From: Hymenobacter tibetensis
GTDB lineage: Bacteria; Bacteroidota; Bacteroidia; Cytophagales; Hymenobacteraceae
Direction of reading: 5' to 3'
Assembly (NCBI RefSeq): GCF_022827545.1
Contig: NZ_CP094670.1
Coordinates: 62,001 to 126,000 of the forward strand
Length of the DNA stretch: 64,000 bases
Shown here: positions 52,330 through 60,728 of the stretch, in pieces
Numbering within the stretch: the first letter of the stretch is position 1
Layout of the letters: each line of letters starts with the position of its first letter
The notes under the pieces: generated by a model
Told to the model about the DNA's origin: nothing
The model's input: the letters and a program-made list of their open reading frames with translations, nothing else
Database searches by the model: none
Translations under genes and position numbers: made by a program

Positions 52330-53448
52330 ATGAAAAATGTATCTCGGCGTGGGTTTGTAGAACAGCTTGGGTTGGGTTTCGGAGCCACAATGCTGCTGCC
52401 TTCCTTTGTATGGTATCCAAAGTCGAAAACCCCGCTGTATGCCGGCAAAAAACTCCGGGTTGCTGTCTGTGGCTTGGGCCGATACGCAAATCTGGTGCGG
52501 GAGGGCCTTGCGGCCTCGCAGTACTGCGAGCTGGCGGGCATCGTTACAGGTACTCCGGCGAAGGCTACTCAATGGAAAACCGACTACCAACTCCCTGCGA
52601 AAAACGTGTACTCCTACCAGAACTTCGACACGATACTCGCCAACAAAAGCATTGACCTAGTCTATATCACGCTGCCCAACGCCCTGCACAAGGAATTCAC
52701 GCTCCGGGCAGCCAAGGCGGGCAAGCATGTAATTGTCGAGAAACCCATGGCCTTGACTGAGCAGGACTGTCAGGACATGGTTGAGGCCTGCAAAAAGCAC
52801 AGTGTTCAATTGGCAGTTGGCTACCGGTTGCACTACGAACCGCACCACATCGAGCTCAAACGGCTCGGGCAGGAAAAGGTGCTCGGGCAGGTTCGCTTGA
52901 TTGAGGCTTCCCTTGGATACCGCCTGGAAGGCATCAGCCCCGACGACTGGCACTTAAAAAAAGCCTTGGCCGGCGGCGGTCCGCTGATGAACCTGGGGGT
53001 GTACTGCGTGCAAAGCAGCCGCTATGTGCTCGGCGAAGAACCAATAGCAGTAACGGCGCAGTACGGCCCCGTCACCATGCCGAACTTGTTCAAGGAAGTG
53101 GAAGAATCCATTTCGTGGCAGCTTTACTTTCCTAGTGGCGCCGTATGCACATCCACCACCTCTTCCAACAGCAACATCGACCGGTTTTTTGCCGCGGCCG
53201 ACAACGGCTCTTTCGAACTCAGCCCAGCCTTGAGCTACGGCCCATTCAAAGGCAAAAGCAGCCAGGGCGCATTCAACTTCCCAACCATCAATCAGCAAGC
53301 CGCTCAGCTGGATGGTATTGCTCCCTATATCTTGGAAAACAAGCCCCTGCCCGCTCACATTTCTGGGGAAGAAGGCCGCAAAGATTTGCGGGTGTTGGAT
53401 GGCATTTACAAGGCTGCCAACACCGGCCAGAAAGTAACATTGGTATAG
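52330..53448 (+). CDS. Gfo/Idh/MocA oxidoreductase, Tat-type signal
   Basis: This 372-residue NAD(P)-dependent oxidoreductase starts with 'S-R-R-G-F-V' and a hydrophobic stretch, a twin-arginine-like signal. The Rossmann motif reads 'V-A-V-C-G-L-G-R-Y-A', the catalytic loop 'V-E-K-P-M-A-L-T' is canonical, and 'G-G-G-P-L-M-N-L-G-V-Y' is typical of the glucose-fructose-oxidoreductase branch. It is the third exported member in the window and may reduce or oxidise a sugar in the envelope. It converges on the sigma factor gene. Confidence 0.94.
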   Translation: MKNVSRRGFVEQLGLGFGATMLLPSFVWYPKSKTPLYAGKKLRVAVCGLGRYANLVREGLAASQYCELAGIVTGTPAKATQWKTDYQLPAKNVYSYQNFDTILANKSIDLVYITLPNALHKEFTLRAAKAGKHVIVEKPMALTEQDCQDMVEACKKHSVQLAVGYRLHYEPHHIELKRLGQEKVLGQVRLIEASLGYRLEGISPDDWHLKKALAGGGPLMNLGVYCVQSSRYVLGEEPIAVTAQYGPVTMPNLFKEVEESISWQLYFPSGAVCTSTTSSNSNIDRFFAAADNGSFELSPALSYGPFKGKSSQGAFNFPTINQQAAQLDGIAPYILENKPLPAHISGEEGRKDLRVLDGIYKAANTGQKVTLV

Positions 53449-53550
53449 AAATTACTGCACCGAAGGCATGCCAATGAACTTGTGAAAATGTAGCGTGGCA
53501 GTGCTAGAAAAGACACTTGTTGCTTTGATTGGAGGGCTTCAGGAATGCAA

Positions 53551-54138
53551 CTACAGCAAGCCCAAGAGCAGCAACAACAAGCTGGGCACCACGCCCCTAA
53601 TAATGAAGTACTGACGCAGAAACTTGATGGCTTGGGTCATCTGCGCTTCTACGGTCTTGATGGAAAGGTTTAGCTCCTGCGCAATCAAGGCATTGGATAA
53701 CCCTTGTTGCCGGCTCATGGCAAAGATTTGCCGCCGTTTGGCGGGCAGTTGAGCCAAGGCATGGGTGTAGCACAGCTGCAATTCGTCGTATTCCATTTCC
53801 GCAAGTTGCGGCTCCTGGTCGACGAGCAAATCGTCGGCGCACTCATGGTACACCCAGTTACGCTGACGCCGCAGCTGGTTTAGAATAGCGTGGTACGCTG
53901 ACGTGTAGAGGTACTTTTTGATGGCCAACGGGGCAGGGCTTACCTCGTCCCGTTTCTCCCAATACTTCAGAAAGCACTCCTGCACAATCTCCTGCGCTTC
54001 TGCGCGCGAATGCAAGTCAGCATACGCCTGACGATAAATGCCAGAGGCATGCTGCTTGAAAAGCAACTTAAAGAGTTCGGCTTGGTCAACCGAAGAAGCT
54101 GAGGTGCTGCTCTCCGGATCGTGCTTGCTGAGCTCCAC
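53551..54138 (-). CDS. ECF RNA polymerase sigma factor (FecI-like, Bacteroidota type)
   Basis: This is a 195-residue sigma factor. Region 2 (about 15-90) has 'Y-A-D-L-H-S-R-A-E-A-Q-E-I-V-Q-E-C-F', and region 4 (about 115-175) has 'L-P-A-K-R-R-Q-I-F-A-M-S-R' and the HTH 'N-A-L-I-A-Q-E-L-N-L-S-I-K-T-V-E'. A hydrophobic leucine tail ends the protein, common in Bacteroidota FecI homologues. I chose the GTG at 54138 because the longest frame starts with TTG at 54228 and its 30 extra residues look non-coding. It is divergent from fecR and should drive the PUL at 54591-64000. Confidence 0.93.
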   Translation of the reverse strand: MELSKHDPESSTSASSVDQAELFKLLFKQHASGIYRQAYADLHSRAEAQEIVQECFLKYWEKRDEVSPAPLAIKKYLYTSAYHAILNQLRRQRNWVYHECADDLLVDQEPQLAEMEYDELQLCYTHALAQLPAKRRQIFAMSRQQGLSNALIAQELNLSIKTVEAQMTQAIKFLRQYFIIRGVVPSLLLLLLGLL

Positions 54139-54590
54139 GGCAGTAAGAGAATAAGAGGTGGCGGGTGGGAAGACAACAGAAGGCAAAACGCAGGCTGCCA
54201 GGGAAAAGCATAGCCATTGTACTACCAAGGTAATCGGCGCATTTAGCGTTTACACTCCTGTACTCTCATGGCTACAGCCCTACTACCAAACAGTAGGAAG
54301 GCGCTTTAAGTGATTACTCACTTCGGTGTTTGCTGAGCAGGCTTTTAGAGAAACCTGAGGTAGCATTTCACTTGTCATTCCGAATACTACACGGTGCCTA
54401 AAGCACCAGCATGCTGTAAACGTGCGGATACGGTCTGGTGCAGTTCCGGCAATGAAACCAGTTAGCGAAGCGGTGCACGCATGTTTCGGCGTGTGGAAGC
54501 ATGCAGGTAAAAAAGTTTTCGGGCGCGACTAAGGGTAGGTGCTACCTGGGGTGTCTTTAGTTGGTGAAGGGAAATAGGGTCCCTACTGCC
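54139..54590. other. Divergent promoter region between sigma and FecR genes
   Basis: The region holds two small dyads: CCTACT/AGTAGG at 54279-54297 (7-base loop) and AAGTGA/TCACTT at 54308-54323 (4-base loop). ECF promoters for both genes are expected here. No consensus can be assigned by eye. Confidence 0.45.
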
Positions 54591-55628
54591 ATGACCAACT
54601 CCGTGACGTTCGAAGCTTATCTACGATACACCCGGCGGCAATCCTCGCCAGAGGAAGCCCGGGCGGTGCGTGCCTGGCTATCTGACCCGGCCAACGCCTT
54701 GCTGGCCGAGCAGTGGATGCAATGGCGCACCGAACTCTTAGAGCAGGGGGAAGGCGAGGCCACCGAAATGCCGGACTTCGAGGTTATGCAAGACCGGCTA
54801 CTCCAGCAGTTGGGGTTGGAACCAGCTGAGCCCGAACTCCCCCAGCTAAACTGGTGGCCCCGCTGGGCGGCCGCGGCGGCTGTGCTCATCGGTGTTTTGC
54901 TAGGTGGTACTTGGCTCTGGAACGCCAACCATACCGCTCCGAGGCTTACTAAGATAACCACTGCTTACGGAGAAGTGCGCACGGTGCAGCTGCCGGACGG
55001 CTCTACGGTGAAGCTCAACGGCCACTCAACGCTGCACTATGCCAACAACCTCAAGCAGCAGGGAATACGGGAAGTATGGCTGGAAGGGGAGGCATTTTTT
55101 GCCGTGCGGCACCTGCCCACCCACCGCCGGTTTGTGGTGCACACCACGGCGGGCTTCAACGTGGAAGTGCTGGGCACCCAATTCACGGTGTACCGGCGGC
55201 GGCAGCAGGCGCGGGTGGTACTGCTAAGCGGCAAAGTTCGAGTTGATTTCGCGGATAGCATGCGCCAAGCCGAAGTGATACTCAAGCCCGGCGAGCTGCT
55301 CGAAACCCAAGACAAGGAGCCCCAACGCATGGTGCACAAAGCGGTGAGGGTGGCCCCTTACGCCGCCTGGAAAGACAACAAGCTGGTGTTCGATGAAACT
55401 TCCGTGGCGGAAGTAGCCACCCGCCTCAGCGACACCTACGGTGTGCACGTGGTGGTGGCCGATTCTACGCTCAGTCAGCGGCGCCTTTCTGGGTCCTTCC
55501 CCGCAGGAGAGTTGAACGCGGCCTTGCAGGCATTGGAAAAGAGCTTCCACCTAACTGCCCGGCGCGAGCAGAATCGAATTACGCTGTCCACCCAACGCCT
55601 TTCCTCATCCCATCCCAATTCCCGATGA
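54591..55628 (+). CDS. FecR family anti-sigma factor
   Basis: This 345-residue inner membrane protein has a cytosolic anti-sigma part (1-82), one membrane segment (about 88-106: 'A-A-A-A-V-L-I-G-V-L-L-G'), a periplasmic FecR domain (115-215: 'G-E-V-R-T-V-Q-L-P-D-G-S-T-V-K-L-N', 'L-E-G-E-A-F-F-A-V') and a C-terminal DUF4974 STN-like domain (275-345). It holds the sigma factor until the SusC transducer is loaded. The stop codon overlaps the SusC start by four bases (ATGA), indicating translational coupling. Confidence 0.96.
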   Translation: MTNSVTFEAYLRYTRRQSSPEEARAVRAWLSDPANALLAEQWMQWRTELLEQGEGEATEMPDFEVMQDRLLQQLGLEPAEPELPQLNWWPRWAAAAAVLIGVLLGGTWLWNANHTAPRLTKITTAYGEVRTVQLPDGSTVKLNGHSTLHYANNLKQQGIREVWLEGEAFFAVRHLPTHRRFVVHTTAGFNVEVLGTQFTVYRRRQQARVVLLSGKVRVDFADSMRQAEVILKPGELLETQDKEPQRMVHKAVRVAPYAAWKDNKLVFDETSVAEVATRLSDTYGVHVVVADSTLSQRRLSGSFPAGELNAALQALEKSFHLTARREQNRITLSTQRLSSSHPNSR

Positions 55629-58600
55629 AAAGATTTTCCACTCCTTGCGCCTTCGGGAAATGGACCCGCAGCGCTTCCACTACCGCCTGCGCGCTGTGTT
55701 TGCCGCTGCTGCTGCCGGCTGCGGCCGGGCAGGTGTTTGCCTCTGTGCGCGAGCAGGTGGCTCAGCCCGCCGCCGTACCACTCAAACAGCTGCTGGTCCA
55801 GTGGGAAAAGCAATACGGTAGTTCCATTAGCTATGAAAGCAACTTGATCCGTGGCAAGCTTGTGGTGCCACAGTCCGGCGAAGGTAGCTTGGAAGACAAA
55901 CTGCGTGGGGTGCTGCCCCAGGCGGGGTTGCAGTTCGAGAAGCTGAGCGCCAAGGCATATGTACTTTTGTCTGCCCCCGGCCCCGTTGCTGGCTCTGCCT
56001 CGGCCGCAGTGGCCGACATTACGGTGGCTGGCCGCGTGACCCAAGCCAACGGCCAGGCACTGCCCGGCGTGACGGTGGTGGTGAAAGGCACCTCGCAAGG
56101 CACCTCTACAGATGGCAACGGCAGCTTCTCGCTGACCGTGCCAAGTGGCAGCGTGCTGATCTTGAGTTCTATTGGTTTTGTGGCGCAGGAGGTAGCTGTA
56201 ACGGGCCCAACCCTGAGCGTGGTATTAGCCGAAAACAGCAAAGCACTTGACGAAGTGGTGGTGGTGGGCTACGGCGTGCAGCGCAAGTCCGACGTGACGG
56301 GTGCCGTGGCCAGCGCCGATATTGAAGCCTTCCGGGAGGCCCCCAACACCAACATTGCGCAGTCGTTGCAAGGCACGGTGCCGGGCTTGAACATTGGGCA
56401 GGTGAATTCGGCCGGCGCCAACCCCAGCATTCAGATCCGCGGGGCCAACACCATCAACGGTAACGCCGACGTGCTGATTGTGCTGGATGGCATCATCTAC
56501 AACGGTTCGTTGGCGTCCATCAACCCCGATGACGTAGCCAGCATCGATGTGTTGAAAGACGCCAGCTCGACGGCCGTGTACGGGGCGCAGGCCGCTAACG
56601 GCGTGCTGCTTATCACCACCCGTAAAGGTAAGGCCGGCAAAACGCGCATTGCGTACACCGGCTCCTATGCCACCCAAACGCCCAGCAAGAACCTGCGTCC
56701 TCAAAACCGTGAAGAGTATTTGCAGCGCATCCGGGACCTGAACTACACCCAGGCCTACCTGGCCCCCGACTACACCACGCCCAACCCGGCCTTCGACATC
56801 ACCAAGTTTGTGGACCCGCTGTTTCTGGACGCCAGTGGCAACGTTAACGCCAACGATTATGACTGGTGGGGCAACACCACCAGCCCCGGCTACATTCAAG
56901 ACCATCAGCTCAGTGTTTCGGGCGGCGGCGACAAAACCACCTACCTCGTGTCGGGGGGCTACACCAAGCAGGAAGGCTACATCGTCAACGACCAGTTCAA
57001 CCGCAAAAGCATCCGCATCAACCTGGAAACCCAGGCCACCAACTGGTGGAAGGTCGGGGCGCAAACGTTCGGCTCCTTCAACGACTACAGCGGCTCGGAG
57101 CCGACGCTGAACGCCATTGTGCGACACCCATCCTTGCTCACGCCCTACGACGAAGCCGGCAACCTGATTCCGTTTCCCACTCAGACCATCCTGGCCAACC
57201 CGTTCCAAACCTTCGACGTGCAGGATTACGACAAGCGGGTAACCCTGTTCGGTAACTTCTACTCGGAAATCAGCGCCCCGTTCCTGAAGGGGTTAACGTA
57301 CCGCCTCAACTTCGGCAACAACTACCGCACCACCAATCAATACAACTCCAACAAATGGGGCGGAGGCGAAACGGGGTCGGCCTCGAAAAACCTGGACACC
57401 TACTACGATTACACGCTTGATAACATCTTGACCTACAACAAGGTGTTCGGCAAGCACGAGGTGACGGGCACCTTGCTTTACAGTGCCATTGAGCGGCAGT
57501 ACTCGCGCACCAACGCCTCCGCCACGGGCTTTTCCAATATCACGCTGGGCTACAACAGCCTGGAGCAAGGCAACATCCAGCGCACCAGCTCCGACGCCTG
57601 GGACGAGCGGTTGATTGGCCAGATGGCCCGCCTCAACTACAAGTTCAACAACCGCTACCTGCTTACGGCCACCATGCGCCGCGACGGGTTCACGGGCTTC
57701 GCTACCAACAAGAAATACGGCCTGTTTCCCTCGGCTGCCCTGGGTTGGATCATCACCGACGAGCCGTTTTTTCAGTACAGCGCCGTGAATTTTCTGAAGC
57801 TGCGGGCGGGCTACGGCTCAAACGGCAACCTAACCAGCCGCTATTCCTCGCTCTCCACGGTGGGGCCGGGCGTCGCGTACGTGTTCGGGGATGCCAGCAC
57901 GGGCTCGGTGTTCGGCCAGCAGGTGAATTCCCTGGCCAACCCCAACCTGAAGTGGGAATCAACCCGCGGCATCAACGCCGGGCTGGACTTTGTACTGCTC
58001 AAGAACCGTCTGTCGGGCAGCCTCGATTACTACAACAACAAAACCAATAACCTCCTCTTCGACGTGGCGCTGACGTCCATCACCGGATTCTCGACCATTC
58101 GGACCAACGTGGGCAACGTAGCCAACCAGGGCATGGAATTGAGTTTGACTTCGGTGAACGTGCAAACGCCGGCCGTCAAGTGGAGCACCACGTTCAACAT
58201 TTCCGGTAACCGCAACAAAATCATCAAGCTGACGGGGGTAGATGCCGATGGTGACGGCCGGGAAGACGACTTAGTGGCCAGCAACCTGTTCATCGGCAAG
58301 TCCATTAATACTATCTATGATCTGAAGTCCGACGGCCTCTACCAACTCGGTGAGGAAGTCCCGACTGGCTACTACCCCGGCTCCGCCCGCATAGTAGACG
58401 CCAACGGCGACGGCAAGTTGGAGCGCGCCACCGACCGGGTATTTCTGGGTCGGGAAGAGCCCGACTATCGGACCAGCATGCTAAACTCGGTGGAGTACAA
58501 GGGCTTCACGTTCCGCATCTTCTTTAACGCCGTGTTGGGCGGCGAGAACAGCTATTTGGGAGCCAACAATCCCAACTTAGGCAACGCACTCAACGATAAC

Positions 58601-58936
58601 TCGCGCCGGTTGAACTACTTCAGCGGCCTCGATTTCTGGTCGCCTTCCAACCCCAATGCCACATACGCCCGCTCGCCTCTGGCGCCGGCTTTGGCCCCAA
58701 GCGTGTACCAGAACCGAAGCTTCGTGCGCCTGCAAGATATTTCGCTGAACTACCGGTTTGGCGGCAGCGTCATCAAAGCCTTGCACGCCGAGAATTTAGG
58801 AGTGTTCATCAGTGCCAAAAACCTGGCAACCTGGACCAAATGGAAAGGTTGGGACCCCGAAACCAACCAAGGCTATACCGACTCGGGCCGGCCCGTATTG
58901 CAGGGCTACTCTGTTGGACTGAACGTCACTTTCTAA
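55625..58936 (+). CDS. SusC/RagA-family transporter with N-terminal STN signalling domain
   Basis: This 1103-residue outer membrane transporter and transducer has a signal region (1-40), an STN domain (about 50-118: 'V-P-L-K-Q-L-L-V-Q-W-E-K-Q-Y'), a carboxypeptidase-regulatory domain (130-205), the SusC signature 'D-E-V-V-V-V-G-Y-G-V-Q-R-K', plug and barrel ending 'G-Y-S-V-G-L-N-V-T-F'. The STN domain contacts FecR to release the sigma factor when substrate binds. It is translationally coupled to fecR and followed by susD after 13 bp. Confidence 0.97.
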   Translation: MKRFSTPCAFGKWTRSASTTACALCLPLLLPAAAGQVFASVREQVAQPAAVPLKQLLVQWEKQYGSSISYESNLIRGKLVVPQSGEGSLEDKLRGVLPQAGLQFEKLSAKAYVLLSAPGPVAGSASAAVADITVAGRVTQANGQALPGVTVVVKGTSQGTSTDGNGSFSLTVPSGSVLILSSIGFVAQEVAVTGPTLSVVLAENSKALDEVVVVGYGVQRKSDVTGAVASADIEAFREAPNTNIAQSLQGTVPGLNIGQVNSAGANPSIQIRGANTINGNADVLIVLDGIIYNGSLASINPDDVASIDVLKDASSTAVYGAQAANGVLLITTRKGKAGKTRIAYTGSYATQTPSKNLRPQNREEYLQRIRDLNYTQAYLAPDYTTPNPAFDITKFVDPLFLDASGNVNANDYDWWGNTTSPGYIQDHQLSVSGGGDKTTYLVSGGYTKQEGYIVNDQFNRKSIRINLETQATNWWKVGAQTFGSFNDYSGSEPTLNAIVRHPSLLTPYDEAGNLIPFPTQTILANPFQTFDVQDYDKRVTLFGNFYSEISAPFLKGLTYRLNFGNNYRTTNQYNSNKWGGGETGSASKNLDTYYDYTLDNILTYNKVFGKHEVTGTLLYSAIERQYSRTNASATGFSNITLGYNSLEQGNIQRTSSDAWDERLIGQMARLNYKFNNRYLLTATMRRDGFTGFATNKKYGLFPSAALGWIITDEPFFQYSAVNFLKLRAGYGSNGNLTSRYSSLSTVGPGVAYVFGDASTGSVFGQQVNSLANPNLKWESTRGINAGLDFVLLKNRLSGSLDYYNNKTNNLLFDVALTSITGFSTIRTNVGNVANQGMELSLTSVNVQTPAVKWSTTFNISGNRNKIIKLTGVDADGDGREDDLVASNLFIGKSINTIYDLKSDGLYQLGEEVPTGYYPGSARIVDANGDGKLERATDRVFLGREEPDYRTSMLNSVEYKGFTFRIFFNAVLGGENSYLGANNPNLGNALNDNSRRLNYFSGLDFWSPSNPNATYARSPLAPALAPSVYQNRSFVRLQDISLNYRFGGSVIKALHAENLGVFISAKNLATWTKWKGWDPETNQGYTDSGRPVLQGYSVGLNVTF

Positions 58937-58949
58937 CCCCTTCCCACCC

Positions 58950-60611
58950 ATGAGACGCCTCACCAAACTCTCAATAGTACTGCCTTTCCTGGCCCTGGCT
59001 TCCTGCCAAAAAGACTTCCTGGACGAAGAGCCGCTTGACTTCCTGAGCTCGGAAAACGCCTTTGTGACCTACGCCGACTTCAACGCCTCCGTGAACAACC
59101 TCTACCGGCTGGTGCGGACCGAGTTCTACACCCAGGACGAGAACTTCCCGATGGACTACATCTACGGCACCGACATCGTGTTTGATGGGCAGGCTAGTTT
59201 GCGGCGCTTCACCAATTATCCGGGCACCATGAGCCCGTCCTTTGCCGTGCCCGCCGACCATTGGACCGACTTGTACAAAATCATTGCGGAAACCAATACC
59301 ATCCTCTCTCGTTTGTCGGCCTCGAAGATGACGGACAGTGAGAAAGCAGTAATTGAAGGCCGTGCCCGATTTTTCCGGGCCTTTTCCTACCGTACCCTAG
59401 CGTACCTCTACGGCGGCGTGCCCCTGGTGCTGGAAGAAGTAACGGCCCCCCGCTACGACTACACCCGCGCCAGCAAAGAAGAAGTGCTGGGCCAAGCTAT
59501 TGCCGATTTGACGGTGGCCGTGGCTACCCTGCCAGGTATTGCCCAGGTGAGAGACGGCGAAATCAGCAAGCCCGCGGCCCAGCATCTGCTGGCAGAAGTG
59601 TACCTCGCTGCCGGCGACTACGCCGCTGCCGCCACGGCCGCCACCGCAGTCATCGGCGACGCCAGCGTGGGCCTGATGCGCACCCGCTTCGGGAGGCGTT
59701 CCACCGTAACACCCGGCGACGTGTACTGGGACTTGTTTCAGCGGGGCAACCAAAACCGCACGGCCGGCAACCGGGAAGGCTTATGGGTGGTGCAATTCGA
59801 AACCGATGTACCCGGCGGGGCTTCCACCTCGTTGGCCATTGCGGGCAATGCCCTCTATGAGCGGCACCACGGCCCGTTTCTGTCCGAGTTTCGCATCGGC
59901 TCGTCGGCACCTTTTCTGTGGCCGGCCGGCGACTACACGGGTGGCCGCGGCATCGGGTGGGCCGTCTCAACCAAGCACTTCAGCAACACCATTTGGGCCA
60001 GCGACTTCACCACCGATATGCGCAACGCCAATCACAACTTTGTGCGGGTGTACACCTACAACAATCCGGCGGTAACAAGCCTGTTCAACCGAACCGTTTC
60101 GACGGAGGCCCCGCCCACGGGCATCACGGTGCCCAGCCGCCGGTTCTATGCCTACCAGTCCAAGGTTACTACGCCGGCTGACCACCCCACAAACCTGTAT
60201 GCCAATCCGGCAACGTTGCAATTGAAAGCCACCGCGGGCGGTACCTACACCGACCAGTACATGTTCCGGCTGGCCGAAACTTACCTGATTCGCGCTGAGG
60301 CCCACTTCGGCCGCGGCGACCGGGTTGCCGCCGCGGCCGACCTCAACGTGGTGCGCAGCCGGGCCGGCGCTTCGCCTGTAACACCCGCTAATGTCACGCT
60401 GGACTACATTCTGGACGAGCGGATGCGGGAATTGGGCATCGAGGAGAAACGGCGGCTCACGCTCATGCGCTTGGGCAAGGTGGTAGACCGGGTGCGGCGC
60501 TACAATCCGTACTATAGTGACATCCAGGACCACCACAACCTGTTTCCCATTCCGGCCGCCGAAATCGAGCGAAACCGCGCCGCGGTGCTGGAGCAGAACC
60601 CCGGATACTAG
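58950..60611 (+). CDS. SusD/RagB-family lipoprotein (GH115 PUL)
   Basis: This 553-residue surface lipoprotein has lipobox 'L-A-S-C' (Cys19) followed by Q-K-D-F. SusD hallmarks are 'R-A-R-F-F-R-A-F-S-Y-R-T-L-A-Y-L-Y-G-G-V-P-L' in the first third and the end 'L-E-Q-N-P-G-Y'. It works with the adjacent SusC. The substrate is inferred to be glucuronic-acid-decorated oligosaccharide from the GH115 gene that follows. Confidence 0.97.
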   Translation: MRRLTKLSIVLPFLALASCQKDFLDEEPLDFLSSENAFVTYADFNASVNNLYRLVRTEFYTQDENFPMDYIYGTDIVFDGQASLRRFTNYPGTMSPSFAVPADHWTDLYKIIAETNTILSRLSASKMTDSEKAVIEGRARFFRAFSYRTLAYLYGGVPLVLEEVTAPRYDYTRASKEEVLGQAIADLTVAVATLPGIAQVRDGEISKPAAQHLLAEVYLAAGDYAAAATAATAVIGDASVGLMRTRFGRRSTVTPGDVYWDLFQRGNQNRTAGNREGLWVVQFETDVPGGASTSLAIAGNALYERHHGPFLSEFRIGSSAPFLWPAGDYTGGRGIGWAVSTKHFSNTIWASDFTTDMRNANHNFVRVYTYNNPAVTSLFNRTVSTEAPPTGITVPSRRFYAYQSKVTTPADHPTNLYANPATLQLKATAGGTYTDQYMFRLAETYLIRAEAHFGRGDRVAAAADLNVVRSRAGASPVTPANVTLDYILDERMRELGIEEKRRLTLMRLGKVVDRVRRYNPYYSDIQDHHNLFPIPAAEIERNRAAVLEQNPGY

Positions 60612-60708
60612 CCGCGTCGGTGCCAGTCAGTTTTCGCCCTGCGTATGGGTCATTCAGTAGCAACGGGCTGCTGATTTCGCGTCTGGTGGCGTGCATTGCC
60701 TGCCGGAC

Positions 60709-60716
60709 TAACTTTG
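60709..60716 (+). promoter_or_regulatory. -7 promoter element TAACTTTG before GH115
   Basis: A perfect TAnnTTTG match whose transcription start would fall near 60723. It lies after the in-frame codon at 60696, so it supports the ATG at 60729 and a separate transcript for the enzymes. The -33 side is weak. Confidence 0.5.
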
Positions 60717-60728
60717 TTTGATGATCTG

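Noticed and set aside
56225..57208. 327-codon reverse frame inside the STN-SusC gene
   Set aside because: Shadow of the SusC plug and barrel; Gly/Val-rich composition typical of antisense frames in GC-rich DNA.
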